Part shown: piece after piece, positions 54,833-64,000 of the stretch
How positions within the stretch are numbered: position 1 is the first letter of the stretch
Layout of the letters: each line of letters starts with the position of its first letter
NCBI GenBank assembly: GCA_013141115.1
Contig: JABFRP010000002.1
Span: 124,001 to 188,000 of the forward strand
Reading direction: 5' to 3'
Length of the DNA: 64,000 bases
Source of the DNA: Ferruginibacter sp.
GTDB taxonomy: Bacteria > Bacteroidota > Bacteroidia > Chitinophagales > Chitinophagaceae
Notes under the pieces: generated by a model
What the model saw: the letters and a program-made list of their open reading frames with translations, nothing else
Database searches by the model: none
Told to the model about the DNA's origin: nothing
Translations under genes and position numbers: made by a program

Positions 54833-56155
54833 ATGAAAAAAATATTTTTAGCATTAATTATGCTATGTGGTTACAGCTATTACAGTAATGCGCAGCAACC
54901 CGTAAAGATGATTGACAGGCCTGTAAAAGACATGAGCATAAAAAAGGACATTGCTATTAAGAACATGCCTGTTATTTACGACTTTAGTAAAGTAAAGATC
55001 TGTGTTGATAAAACTCCGGCTGGCAATAATAATTTACCGCCCCGCAGAAGTACAGCTGGCAACCCAATACCCAAAATAAACAGCGATGGCAGTTTATCGC
55101 AGGTGGGTGTAATACAACAACCACTAACCACTGCCACCGAAAAAATGTGGAACACCGGAGAAGTGATAACAGTTTACCTGGCTACCAACAATGGTTCTGA
55201 ATTTATAAGAGACCAGGTAAAACAATATGCCAGGGCATGGGAGCAGCACGCCAATATTAAATTTGATTTTATAAATGATTTCAGCTCTGCAAAAATTAAA
55301 GTGGGCTTTTTTAAAACCGGGCAAAGCTGGTCGTGGATAGGAAGAGATGTTTTATTTAATCCCCTGCGCCTTTACACCATGAATTTTGGATGGTTTGATG
55401 CAGCAACACTGCCCGAGGAATTCAGCCGTACCGTAACACACGAATTTGGGCATGCACTTGGATTTTTACATGAACAGCAATCGCCTGTTTCGCCCCTGCA
55501 ATGGAACCGTGATAAAACATATGCCTACTTTAAAGCAAACGACAACTGGGATGCGGCAACTGTAGATGTGCAGGTAATTAATAAGTATAGCCGGAATAAT
55601 ACCAATTTTTCAAACTACGACAGGTTTTCAATAATGCATTACCCAATACCGGATGAGCTATTATTAAGTGGTAGCGGTGCACCGCAAAATAACTGGCTTT
55701 CTGTAATTGATAAACAATACGCCAGATTATGGTACCCTTTTGCCCCAACCGGCAGTACCACAACAGGTAATTTAAGAACCCAGGATGATTGCGATGATGT
55801 GTTTTTTAAATTTCAGTATAACGTAGTACCGGCAGATAAAGTTGAATTTACATTGCAGCTTGGCGAAACAGAAGCAAGGAAAGTAACCTGGTGGAAACAG
55901 GTTGGCATACCCAGAACCAACAATACAGAAACATTTTTATGGGTGCAAAATCATTCTTTGATTAAAGAAGAAAACAGAACCAGCATCACCATACAAATTC
56001 CATTTAATGAAATTGATATGAACAAAGGAATTAGTTTTTTTAAAGCCAAGATGTTTGGGGTACACACCCCATTAAACTATAAATGGAATGTATTGCAGGC
56101 AGTAAGGGGTGGTTGCAGGATAACCTTAACATGGAATAAAGATGTGTGCCCGTAA
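54833..56155 (+). CDS. Astacin-like (M12A) zinc metalloprotease
   Basis: This 440-residue exported protease has a signal peptide (KKIFLALIMLCGYSYYSNAQ) and a metzincin zinc site HEFGHALGFLHEQ with three His and the catalytic Glu. The Met-turn SIMHYP follows 46 residues after the last zinc ligand. This matches astacins. The propeptide-like segment (about 20-95) is Pro/Lys-rich. The C-terminal 130 residues after the catalytic domain form a beta-rich domain I do not recognise (DDCDDVFFKFQYNVVPADKV; PFNEIDMNKGISFFKAKMFG). It is 10 bases after the T9SS protein gene and could process the neighbouring exported proteins. Confidence 0.85.
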   Translation: MKKIFLALIMLCGYSYYSNAQQPVKMIDRPVKDMSIKKDIAIKNMPVIYDFSKVKICVDKTPAGNNNLPPRRSTAGNPIPKINSDGSLSQVGVIQQPLTTATEKMWNTGEVITVYLATNNGSEFIRDQVKQYARAWEQHANIKFDFINDFSSAKIKVGFFKTGQSWSWIGRDVLFNPLRLYTMNFGWFDAATLPEEFSRTVTHEFGHALGFLHEQQSPVSPLQWNRDKTYAYFKANDNWDAATVDVQVINKYSRNNTNFSNYDRFSIMHYPIPDELLLSGSGAPQNNWLSVIDKQYARLWYPFAPTGSTTTGNLRTQDDCDDVFFKFQYNVVPADKVEFTLQLGETEARKVTWWKQVGIPRTNNTETFLWVQNHSLIKEENRTSITIQIPFNEIDMNKGISFFKAKMFGVHTPLNYKWNVLQAVRGGCRITLTWNKDVCP

Positions 56156-56275
56156 TAAATTAAGCATGCTTAAACGGCTGGGTATAAGTGTTAAAAATCC
56201 TGTTTTTAAGGGATAGCCTGCTGCCGTAATAAATATCATTTTTACTGCATCATTAAAAAATATAAAATACACATC

Positions 56276-56947
56276 ATGAAAAAGCTATTGTCTGTTACTT
56301 TGCTATTGTCTTTTATAAATAGCACAGTCAGCGCACAAATAATACAAAAAACGGTACCTGCTGCTAAAAAAAACATGGTCATTAAAAGCCCAATTCCTGC
56401 ACCACCGCCTGCACCAGCACCTGCTTCCACTAATAAAACCGATAACACGGGTAATCAGAATACCAGTGTCTATTCTTTAGCATCTGTAAGGGTTAATATA
56501 AAAACAGGAAGTGACAATAAGGAATTTCCCTCTGCAGTGGATATAGAAATTTGGAAAAAAGGCGAATTTTTTAATGCCTTATCTGCACCTGGCCGTTTAT
56601 ACAAAATTTCTACTGCAAATGAAATGACTGTTAACAGCAATACAGAACTTGGCTTGGGCAAAATTGCACCAGATGAAAAATTGAGTTTAAGCAATTTACA
56701 AACAAGCGGAGTGGAACTAAGGATAACCTATATAGCCAATTTCTTTTTGGATGCATGGAAAATTGAAAATATAAGCTGTACACTCGAATTTAGGGATCAG
56801 TACGGAAAGCTTCATCCAACAATGGGTACAAAAAATATTTCGTTTTCCAATGCCAGAGGGTTCCTTGATGGAAAATACAAAGCAATGGTTTGTACAACAG
56901 ATCAGAATTTCAATCCGCTTTCGGCAAATATTCAGGAATGGCAATAG
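56276..56947 (+). CDS. Exported protein of unknown function with Pro/Ala linker
   Basis: The 223-residue protein has a signal peptide (KKLLSVTLLLSFINSTVSAQ), a Pro/Ala-rich linker (PIPAPPPAPAPAST, residues about 41-54) and a beta-rich domain of about 150 residues (SVRVNIKTGSDNKEFPSAVD, SGVELRITYIANFFLDAWKI, CTLEFRDQYGKLH). No family is recognised. Its domain style (predicted strands with EIWKKG and EFRD) recalls the C-terminal domain of the astacin-like protease, but I cannot show homology. It is the third gene of the cluster. Confidence 0.7.
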   Translation: MKKLLSVTLLLSFINSTVSAQIIQKTVPAAKKNMVIKSPIPAPPPAPAPASTNKTDNTGNQNTSVYSLASVRVNIKTGSDNKEFPSAVDIEIWKKGEFFNALSAPGRLYKISTANEMTVNSNTELGLGKIAPDEKLSLSNLQTSGVELRITYIANFFLDAWKIENISCTLEFRDQYGKLHPTMGTKNISFSNARGFLDGKYKAMVCTTDQNFNPLSANIQEWQ

Positions 56948-57037
56948 CGAAAGTGTAAATACATTGAAGAACGACAAAAATCATAAAAAAAACAATTGTA
57001 TTTAAAGAAGTAAAACAACTGATCTTAAAAATTAAAT

Positions 57038-57532
57038 ATGAAGCATTATTTGCTGTTGTTCTTACTGCTGCTGTTGGATTGTTCAACATTTGCACAAACC
57101 AACAAAACCAACAGTTTTGATGTATTCACTTACCAGCCCCCGGAGTTTTTTACCAAAAGTGAATTACCATCAAGCGTACAGTTTGCATTAACCAATAAAG
57201 ATGGCAGCTTTTGCATTATTACTTTATATAAAAGCCTGCCTTCAACAGAAGCCATCAGTAAAATTGTTAGCAGCCAATGGAACGAGCAGGTAGTAAAACG
57301 GCTGAACAAAGCCGATAAAAAACCCGGCAAAATTCTTACCGAACAAATGTGGGATGGCTGGTCATCAACTTTAGCCATTGGTAATTTTTATCAAAATAAA
57401 AAGAAAGCGGTAGTAATGCTTAACTCATTTAAAAAAAATAACAATACTGCATGTGCTGTTTTTACTTTAAGTGATAAAAGGTTTAAACCTGTGGTTGATC
57501 AGTTTTCTAAAACCCTTCATCTAATTCCATAA
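57038..57532 (+). CDS. Exported protein of unknown function, about 165 residues
   Basis: The signal peptide KHYLLLFLLLLLDCSTFAQ is followed by a compact alpha-beta domain: VFTYQPPEFFTKSELPSSVQ, FALTNKDGSFCIITLYKSLP, then MWDGWSSTLAIGNFYQNKKK. The pattern (strand, hydrophobic segment and a WDGW core) resembles the small domains found in periplasmic lipid-binding proteins such as PsbP/LpqN-like folds, but this is a guess. It ends three bases before the next gene, so the two are co-translated. Confidence 0.68.
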   Translation: MKHYLLLFLLLLLDCSTFAQTNKTNSFDVFTYQPPEFFTKSELPSSVQFALTNKDGSFCIITLYKSLPSTEAISKIVSSQWNEQVVKRLNKADKKPGKILTEQMWDGWSSTLAIGNFYQNKKKAVVMLNSFKKNNNTACAVFTLSDKRFKPVVDQFSKTLHLIP

Positions 57533-57535
57533 AAA

Positions 57536-60022
57536 ATGAAAAAATATTTATTTACGGGTATTGTTTTATTTGCTGCTGCTTTGGCAATTGCACAGCCTGG
57601 CAAAAAGCCAGCTGCTAAAGAAAAAACTTCGCCCCAAATGCAAATGGATAAGGCAATGGAGGAAGCCATGAAAGATATGAGCCCCGAAGAAAAAGCAGAG
57701 ATGAAAAAAATGATGGGAGGAATAATGCCCACCCTGATGGATAAAAATGCAAAAGCGGCAGACTATACTGAATTTATCAGCAACAAACAATTACTACCAA
57801 AAAAGGATGCCACTAAAATAAATACCGTTTCAAAGAAAAAACTTTCCACCGCAGAGGCTGGTACTTATGCCGGCAATCTTTATAATAAAATAATTACCAA
57901 AGGAGATGCAGCCGAAGTAGCGATCATTAAATCGATCATTGCAAAGGCATCAGGATCAGTACAGTTAGAAAATGCTGCAGTACTCTGCATGTTGCAGGGG
58001 CATCCGCAGGCAGCAATGGCACTTGCATCAAAATCAGTGCAGGCCGATGTGCGTAACCTTAATGCGCAAAACAACCTGGCTTCGTTACTTACACAATATG
58101 GTTACCCGGAGCAGGCCATACCATTGCTGAATAAACTGTCCGATGATGCTCCTTCCAATACCACTGTTTTAAATAATATGGCTTACGCATGGCTGGGCCT
58201 GGGCCAAACAGACAGTGCCCGCATTTACTCGGGTATGGCTATACGTATCAATCCCGGTAATACCGAGGCAATGTTATGCGGCGGTTTTATGGAAGAACTT
58301 TTTGGCGACCCCATCAAGGCAAACGATGCCTATACAGCATCTTTAGAATCTAACATCAATCCCTTTACCGAAAATTTACTTAAAAATAATAATGGGCAAA
58401 ATCGTATTGAAAAAATTGATTTTGATAAAATACGAAAAGCAATCGCCATCTATGAATATTTTCCAAAAGACTGGATCAAAATCCCTGCCTTGTCGGATAA
58501 TGTAAACGGTTTTGAAAATGATATGCGTATCAAAAACAGCTACCAGCAGATGCTGGAACAACTGGAAGATAAAATAACGGCCATGGAGGATGCTGCCAGC
58601 AATGAGCTGAATAAACTGATGGATAAAGGAGAAGATGAGTTTGTAACAACAATGGCAAACGAAAGCATTAAAGGGCTGAACATGATGAGTAAGCCTGCGG
58701 TAATAGTTCAAATGATATTGCAAAAGTACCTGGCTAACTGGAGCGAAGAAAAAAGGCAGCAATACGAGGCATTACGAACAGACCTGGAGGCACACCGGAA
58801 GATCCGCAACCAATCTGCCAATAATGAAAAATGCCCCGACTGGGATCGTAAAAATAATACCTACTTACAATACGCCAACCCGCTTGTAAGAAAATTTCAT
58901 GCACAACGTATTGAAGAATTCAGGATGTGGTTGAATGCATTTTGTACCTGGTCGTGGTATATAGCTGGCAATCCTAAAAATGCCATTCTTGCACAATGCA
59001 TTGGTTGGTCTAATGCGCTAAAGGGTTTTTATGAAGATGCGATCCACGACCAGGAAGCCATTGCCAAAAGCTGCGTAAACCAAAAAAGCGATGGTAAAAT
59101 GAATGTACCCATGCCCGAAGTGCCCAATTTTTATTGCCCTGCAATTGTAAGTATTCCTACCGGTAACGAGTGGCAGCAACTTTCCAATGCAGTAAAAAAT
59201 TTTGATAAAAATACCTTTAATGTAAAACAAAATGCCGGGGTTAAAATACCCAACGTTTCCATTACTTATGGCGCAGGTAATAATTCTATTGCACAACCGG
59301 GCAACAGTTTTTCTGCAAAAACTGCCAACGGAAATATTACCCCTTCGCCGGCAGATGTTAACAATGCAATGGATAAAGGATTACTTAGTGCCATTAAAAG
59401 ATTAAATGATAAAAAAGCGGCTACTGTACCCAGTGATGCGGCCGTAAATAAAGCAATCGACAGCCGGCTTACAGATATCTTGAAGAAGATCAATAACAGG
59501 CCAAAGACCTCTGTAGATGATGAACTGACTCCCCTGCCCCGATTAAAAGACATGATAGCCAACAATCTTTTAAAAAAAATGATGGCTACTGATTGTGACA
59601 AGGTAAAATCATCAAAAGACATCCTTAAAAAACAACTGGAAAGGATGATGAAAGACGTGAAGGAACTGGATGCTTATGAAAACGTGATCGAACAAATAAA
59701 AGCGCTGGAACAAAAAATTGCAGGGCAGGAAGCATTAAAAAAATCGATCGATAAAATGATGGAGGAAGTAAACAAGATGGATAAATACGAGGACATGAAA
59801 GAACGGGAAAAAAATATGGAAAAGATAATGCAGGAAATGTACCAGATGGATGAGAAACGCTTATTAAAGCAGGATATGGATAAAATTATGGAATTAGTGA
59901 ATGAGATGGAAAATGCACCAGCTGTATTAAAAGATATTGAACAAAACGGGTTAAGGCAATCGTTAAGCTCGGGGCTTCAGGCACCAGCGGTGCCAGCTGC
60001 CGGAAAAAATATTTTTGAGTGA
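57536..60022 (+). CDS. Large exported TPR and coiled-coil protein
   Basis: This 828-residue protein starts with a signal peptide (KKYLFTGIVLFAAALAIAQP) and a Met/Lys/Glu-rich segment (SPQMQMDKAMEEAMKDMSPE). TPR units follow between about 150 and 280 (NAQNNLASLLTQYGYPEQAI, TVLNNMAYAWLGLGQTDSAR). A helical region around 300-480 contains WDRKNNTYLQYANPLVRKFH. A disordered part and a long C-terminal coiled coil (about 680-800, KKSIDKMMEEVNKMDKYEDM) complete it. No enzymatic motif is visible. It looks like a scaffold for the other exported proteins. The TPR section resembles that of the protein at 61172. Confidence 0.72.
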   Translation: MKKYLFTGIVLFAAALAIAQPGKKPAAKEKTSPQMQMDKAMEEAMKDMSPEEKAEMKKMMGGIMPTLMDKNAKAADYTEFISNKQLLPKKDATKINTVSKKKLSTAEAGTYAGNLYNKIITKGDAAEVAIIKSIIAKASGSVQLENAAVLCMLQGHPQAAMALASKSVQADVRNLNAQNNLASLLTQYGYPEQAIPLLNKLSDDAPSNTTVLNNMAYAWLGLGQTDSARIYSGMAIRINPGNTEAMLCGGFMEELFGDPIKANDAYTASLESNINPFTENLLKNNNGQNRIEKIDFDKIRKAIAIYEYFPKDWIKIPALSDNVNGFENDMRIKNSYQQMLEQLEDKITAMEDAASNELNKLMDKGEDEFVTTMANESIKGLNMMSKPAVIVQMILQKYLANWSEEKRQQYEALRTDLEAHRKIRNQSANNEKCPDWDRKNNTYLQYANPLVRKFHAQRIEEFRMWLNAFCTWSWYIAGNPKNAILAQCIGWSNALKGFYEDAIHDQEAIAKSCVNQKSDGKMNVPMPEVPNFYCPAIVSIPTGNEWQQLSNAVKNFDKNTFNVKQNAGVKIPNVSITYGAGNNSIAQPGNSFSAKTANGNITPSPADVNNAMDKGLLSAIKRLNDKKAATVPSDAAVNKAIDSRLTDILKKINNRPKTSVDDELTPLPRLKDMIANNLLKKMMATDCDKVKSSKDILKKQLERMMKDVKELDAYENVIEQIKALEQKIAGQEALKKSIDKMMEEVNKMDKYEDMKEREKNMEKIMQEMYQMDEKRLLKQDMDKIMELVNEMENAPAVLKDIEQNGLRQSLSSGLQAPAVPAAGKNIFE

Positions 60023-60066
60023 TAAAAATTACACAGCGTATTTTATAAATTCTTAAAATAAACACG

Positions 60067-61074
60067 ATGAAAAATAAATCGATTTTTTTGTTTGCCATAA
60101 GCGCCATTCTTATTTTTTCTGCATTTAAACTTGCAGATGATATTATTGCCAGGCTTGCATTAACACATAAAAATGCACAAGGTTATATTCTCACCAATAT
60201 TATAGGAGCAGAAGACCCGGACGGAGGCAATTCCAACGGCACATTATCGCTGCCGTATATTAAAAAAATGTTGCCCAATATTATTAACGGCGATAAAGCC
60301 GGTGCGGCAAAGGAATTATGCCAGTATGTGAAAGACTATATTAACAGTGAGGAGTTTTTAGCGCAATACGCCAAACGCAAAGAAGCTGCACTGCCGTTGG
60401 AAGACCAGGGAAATAATATTGCCTCATTAAGAAGAACCGTTGAAGTACACCAGATCAATATTAATAATTACAAGAACGATACTAAATACGTGGCCGAACA
60501 GGAAAAAGAAAAGGCAGCAGCACAAGCCAGGCTGGATAAGCTGCTGGAAGCTGCTAAAAAACCTTTTCCCCAAAAGACAGAATGGGAGCAAGCCTACCCC
60601 ACTAACCCTGCTGTATTGGTAAAAAAACGGCTGGAAGAATATTTGAAAACCGTTGCCGCAGTAGATTTTAACGCAAAGATATCTGAAGCGGATAAGTATG
60701 GAACAAAGAAATTTTTAAGCCCTTTGTACGAAAAGAAAAGTAACAAATGGAAAGCTATTTACCGTGCAGGCAAAGAAGTAAATGATGTAGTAACAGCTTT
60801 TGTTAAAGAATGGTTGAAAGGAGAAATTATAGCTGCCCAAAAAGTACAAATACCCACCGATGATACCGAAAAGAAAACAAACAATAACAACAACTCAAAC
60901 AATAAACAAGCTACCAATACCAACACAAACTCAAACACATCAACAAATAATGCCTCTTCAACTTCGGGCACTGCAACAGATGCCAAGCCCGCTGATGCAG
61001 TAACACCAGTAAAGGAAAAGAAAAATTTATTTAAGAAACTGAAAGACAAAACTAAAGGCGTTATTAATTATTAA
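60067..61074 (+). CDS. Exported helical protein with low-complexity tail
   Basis: The 335-residue protein has an N-terminal signal or anchor (KSIFLFAISAILIFSAFKLA) and a helical domain (YIKKMLPNIINGDKAGAAKE; NIASLRRTVEVHQININNYK). A coiled coil follows (AEQEKEKAAAQARLDKLLEA), then an Asn/Thr/Ser-rich low-complexity stretch (about 272-310) and a basic tail (KKNLFKKLKDKTKGVINY). No known family. The low-complexity tail may span a layer or tether it to the surface. It lies 44 bases after the TPR protein gene. Confidence 0.65.
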   Translation: MKNKSIFLFAISAILIFSAFKLADDIIARLALTHKNAQGYILTNIIGAEDPDGGNSNGTLSLPYIKKMLPNIINGDKAGAAKELCQYVKDYINSEEFLAQYAKRKEAALPLEDQGNNIASLRRTVEVHQININNYKNDTKYVAEQEKEKAAAQARLDKLLEAAKKPFPQKTEWEQAYPTNPAVLVKKRLEEYLKTVAAVDFNAKISEADKYGTKKFLSPLYEKKSNKWKAIYRAGKEVNDVVTAFVKEWLKGEIIAAQKVQIPTDDTEKKTNNNNNSNNKQATNTNTNSNTSTNNASSTSGTATDAKPADAVTPVKEKKNLFKKLKDKTKGVINY

Positions 61075-61171
61075 ACAATAGTTTTAAATTTATACCGCTC
61101 TTCTTAAAAAATATCCCGGTATAAATACACACCGCAAAAATTAAACCTTAAAGCATCTGAATATTTTTATA

Positions 61172-63259
61172 ATGAAAAAAATAATTGCTATCTGCCACTT
61201 CATTTTTTTTCTGGCAATTGTATTTAGTGCCGTACAGGTATCAGCCCAACCACTAAAAGGTAAATATCATTTTATTGCAGACAGTGATGGTAAAAAAGCA
61301 AATGCAAAAGCCATCATTACCATTCAGTTTGCTGATAACACTTTTAAACTAAAAGCCCAACAACCTGGTTCGCTGGTAGAAGATCAGGGCACTTATCAAA
61401 TTAGCGGTAACACCATTTCTATTTCATTTAAAGAAATGGAACAAGGAAAAAAGAAAGGTACGTTCTCAATAGCAAATGGTGTGCTTACACTACCATTTAA
61501 AATGCTGGATAATTTAAGCGGTACTTCGCAATGGCAGCTTGCCGGAACAATTACCGCCAATACAACCACTAAAGATCAGGTGATAGAACAGGCTATTACG
61601 GGAGCTCAAAAAAAATCAAAATGGTCAACCGTTTTAGATAACCGTGCCACTGCCGGTATAACCGCAAACATTGATAAAGCTGCAGCCTATTATAACCAGG
61701 CAACCCTGTTTTATTTTAAAGGTTTTAAATGGGAAGCGCTGTATGGCTATGCCAAAGCTGCTCAATTGCAAAACAGCAATGGTTTATATCTCAATAATTT
61801 TTCCAGTCTTTTGTTAGAGCTGGGCCGAATTTATGATGCCAAAGTTTTACTGGAAGAGATCACTAAACAATTTCCCAATTTGGCTTCGCCCTGGGCAAAC
61901 CTGGCCTACCTGTATCATAAATTAGATGCAACAGACGAAGCAAAAAAAGCCATTTACATTGCCATGAGGCTGGCACCTGATAATGGAATGTATTGTTACA
62001 CCGCCGCAAAAATTGAAGAAGAAAAAGGTAACAAAGCAGAGGCAGAAAGGTTAATACAACAGGCATGGGATCTGGGCTATGCAGGCGAAGGCCGCGAAGG
62101 CGCAAAGAATGCTTCAAAAAAAGCAGCAAAGCAACAAAACCCTTCTGACAAAAATGTAACCCCGGTTAAAAATAATCCTAACAAACCACCCAATAAAAAC
62201 ACCGGTCCGCAGGAAAAGAAACAAGCTATTTGGGCGGGCAATTACCAGGCAAAATATGTAAGAGCCAGATCGGGAGAAACTGCTGCCGAAGCCAACACCA
62301 CTTTCGGTAAAGACCTTGCCAGCACCACACTTAATTTGCAAACACTGGCCTGTGCAAAAAATTTTAGCATGAACATTTCTTCATCGGGATTTATCAGTGG
62401 CAGTGGCAGCATAATGTATGTGTACCAGGGCACATCCGCATCACCGGTTATGGGTATGGCACCGGCTGTACTAACGGCGGCCAGTGGTGGCTTTGCTGCT
62501 AATTTAAAAGATGGTTATCAAATAAGAGACTGGTCGTTTACCGGCACAGTAGATGAAGAAGGTAACGTAGAAATAAATGGCATGCCCACCGAACAAATGG
62601 ATCTATTAAATGTAGGCAAATGGCAAAAGATAAAACCGTGGAGTGCTTTACCGCCTGATGCTGCCGGGGCTGCCATGAAGGGGCCCTTTCACATGAAATT
62701 GCAAATGGATAAAGACAAAAACCCTTTTATACGAATTGATCAGTCGCTTGACCTTGGCGATAAGCTGATAAAAAGAGTACACTACGAAAGTTTTATTGTA
62801 AAAAGCGACAATGAAATAAAACCCGATTGCCAGTTTACTGCACCGGCACCAGCTACCTGCCCGGCAAGTGAATTTATTAAAACAAAAGTATCGATGTCGC
62901 CCAAAGATCATATTACGCTGGAAGCATCCACCACTTATACCAAAGGCGATAATGGCGGCGTACAGAAACAGCAAGACATGGCTTGTAATGTATCCGGCGA
63001 CTGGAGTATGGGTTTAGCAACCACCTCGGTAGAATTTCACCAGGATAACAGTTATGAATTTACGGTGGGCATTGGTGTAGATGCAAAATCTTTTATAAAA
63101 GGAAGCCCTGTAAGCCTGAAAGAAAAGCTGGAACTGATCTATGATTCTAAATGCGGCTGGGGTGTAAAAGCATCGGCTGCTGCAGAAGCGGATGGCCCCA
63201 TCGGAACTAAAGCCGGCGCATCCGTTGAAGGAGTGATATTTTTCAATAAGGGGTTATAA
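61172..63259 (+). CDS. Exported TPR protein with lipocalin-like N-terminal domain
   Basis: This 695-residue protein has a signal peptide (FIFFLAIVFSAVQVSAQ) and a lipocalin-like domain of about 110 residues with LKGKYHFIADSDGKKANAKA, GTYQISGNTISISFKEMEQG and GTSQWQLAGTITAN. TPR units follow at about 180-310 (NLASPWANLAYLYHKLDATD, AKKAIYIAMRLAPDNGMYCY), then a Lys/Asn/Pro linker. The C-terminal region of about 330 residues is beta-rich (KNFSMNISSSGFISGSGSIM; VEFHQDNSYEFTVGIGVDAK). No catalytic motif is seen. It shares the TPR style of the protein at 57536 and probably works with it. Confidence 0.7.
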   Translation: MKKIIAICHFIFFLAIVFSAVQVSAQPLKGKYHFIADSDGKKANAKAIITIQFADNTFKLKAQQPGSLVEDQGTYQISGNTISISFKEMEQGKKKGTFSIANGVLTLPFKMLDNLSGTSQWQLAGTITANTTTKDQVIEQAITGAQKKSKWSTVLDNRATAGITANIDKAAAYYNQATLFYFKGFKWEALYGYAKAAQLQNSNGLYLNNFSSLLLELGRIYDAKVLLEEITKQFPNLASPWANLAYLYHKLDATDEAKKAIYIAMRLAPDNGMYCYTAAKIEEEKGNKAEAERLIQQAWDLGYAGEGREGAKNASKKAAKQQNPSDKNVTPVKNNPNKPPNKNTGPQEKKQAIWAGNYQAKYVRARSGETAAEANTTFGKDLASTTLNLQTLACAKNFSMNISSSGFISGSGSIMYVYQGTSASPVMGMAPAVLTAASGGFAANLKDGYQIRDWSFTGTVDEEGNVEINGMPTEQMDLLNVGKWQKIKPWSALPPDAAGAAMKGPFHMKLQMDKDKNPFIRIDQSLDLGDKLIKRVHYESFIVKSDNEIKPDCQFTAPAPATCPASEFIKTKVSMSPKDHITLEASTTYTKGDNGGVQKQQDMACNVSGDWSMGLATTSVEFHQDNSYEFTVGIGVDAKSFIKGSPVSLKEKLELIYDSKCGWGVKASAAAEADGPIGTKAGASVEGVIFFNKGL

Positions 63260-63396
63260 AATTACCATTATGAAAGAGTATTAATCGTTTCATTTATTTG
63301 CATCAGTTAATTTTTGTAAGATAATTGCAAGGAAAGAAAAGTTTATAAAACTGAAAGATAAAATCAAATGAAATTATTAACAGCAATAAGTTTAAA

Positions 63397-64000
63397 ATGA
63401 ATAAAATAATTTTCCTTGCACTCATTGCTATTGCCATCACTTCGCAGGCACAGCCAGTATATGTTGACCGCATTGGTTTCAAACTTGAAAGCATTGCTGA
63501 TATAGATATTGGCTGGATGGAAATTCGGAAACATACAGCGGCACCGAAAGGTAAACAACTTGGCGATAGAATTTACAGTGCCGGCCAAATAGGCTATAGC
63601 CAGAAGTTTGTGGAATGGATGCAACAATCTTATGTGCCAAGAGGTTGCCTGGGTAATGCGACTTATTTCCAAAATGCTATACCAAAATTCAACCCCACAA
63701 ACAGTATGTTGGGTAATGCAATTAACATGCATGCTCAGGCCCTGCCACTCCTGTACGGCGCACAAACAAAAGTGCACATGTTTTTGAAAAAAGATGCACA
63801 AGGTAAATTTGTGCCGCAAACTGGCCATGGCGATTACTGGTATATTGAAGCCAATGAGCTTCATTCTATAAGCGATCCGGTATCTTTTATTTCAAGCCCT
63901 GATGAATATTATTTTGTACTGCCCGACTTCTCTTCCAATTCAAAAGGATATAAAGCAGATGATAAAGCCGCAAGTAATTTGATGGGCTTTGCCAACCACA
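63397..64000 (+). CDS. Exported protein, 3' end cut by window
   Basis: A clear signal peptide (MNKIIFLALIAIAITSQAQP) opens a frame that runs uninterrupted to the window edge (201 codons seen). The mature part reads VYVDRIGFKLESIADIDIGW, then GYSQKFVEWMQQSYVPRGCL and KVHMFLKKDAQGKFVPQTGH. I do not recognise a family. It continues the run of exported-protein genes. A 10-codon ATG frame (63368-63400) overlaps its start as ATGA. The antisense frame here (63364-63864) is a shadow. Confidence 0.7.
   Translation, partial: MNKIIFLALIAIAITSQAQPVYVDRIGFKLESIADIDIGWMEIRKHTAAPKGKQLGDRIYSAGQIGYSQKFVEWMQQSYVPRGCLGNATYFQNAIPKFNPTNSMLGNAINMHAQALPLLYGAQTKVHMFLKKDAQGKFVPQTGHGDYWYIEANELHSISDPVSFISSPDEYYFVLPDFSSNSKGYKADDKAASNLMGFANH

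Noticed and set aside
63364..63864. 166-codon minus-strand frame at the right edge
   Set aside because: The plus strand has a continuous frame with a good signal peptide and typical codon use that fits the operon; the minus frame is its shadow.

Overview
The window looks like chromosomal DNA from a member of the phylum Bacteroidota, most likely a Chitinophagaceae relative (inference). The support is: AT-rich coding sequence, -7 promoter elements of the form TAnnTTTG, a type IX secretion (T9SS) C-terminal sorting domain, a GIN/DUF4097-like surface protein behind an ECF sigma factor, a DUF1343 muramidase, and many dispersed word-like palindromic repeats between genes. The left end cuts an M1 aminopeptidase gene and the right end cuts an exported-protein gene.

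Layout. 1-14.5 kb is mostly housekeeping: M1 peptidase end, GNAT, a cytochrome c remnant, tRNA-Met, a fused 2-oxoacid dehydrogenase E1, a FAH-family hydrolase, pth, a four-helix-bundle (S23) gene in inverted repeats, ftsK, a 7TM histidine kinase, DUF423, aroK, Mrp and a GDPD lipoprotein. 14.5-20.8 kb is a kynurenine-pathway cluster: ACMSD and 3-hydroxyanthranilate dioxygenase on minus; aminomuconic semialdehyde dehydrogenase, 2-aminomuconate deaminase, kynureninase and kynurenine monooxygenase on plus. 20.8-29.8 kb holds pyrF, hydrolases, an ECF sigma/anti-sigma/surface-protein operon, glutaryl-CoA dehydrogenase and 3-hydroxybutyryl-CoA dehydrogenase. 29.8-31.4 kb is a small accessory patch: an AT-rich ORF with a possible nuclease core and a DUF6922/AbiEii toxin-antitoxin-like pair. 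31.4-38.2 kb returns to housekeeping (ribD, prmC, ExbB/ExbD, SPFH protein).

38258-41745 is an IS1595-family element with 25-bp imperfect terminal inverted repeats, an 8-bp target duplication (TTTGGAAG) and several passenger genes. It is inserted in the centre of a 33-bp dispersed palindrome; two intact copies of that palindrome lie just downstream. The transposase carries an extra C-terminal NUMOD1-like domain.

46.2-52.7 kb encodes one NarL-type response regulator and three tandem paralogous TPR sensor kinases. The kinase nearest the regulator is interrupted by a single in-frame TAA six codons after the phospho-accepting histidine. 52.9-64 kb is a plus-strand run of eight genes for exported proteins: a T9SS-sorted repeat protein, an astacin-like metalloprotease, two TPR proteins and four proteins I cannot assign. 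It starts 218 bp from the kinase array, reads in the opposite direction, and is the best candidate here for an undescribed system.

A recurring theme is repeat elements built from short near-tandem words in inverted pairs. Several run directly into genes, where they supply start or stop codons or encode in-frame inserts.
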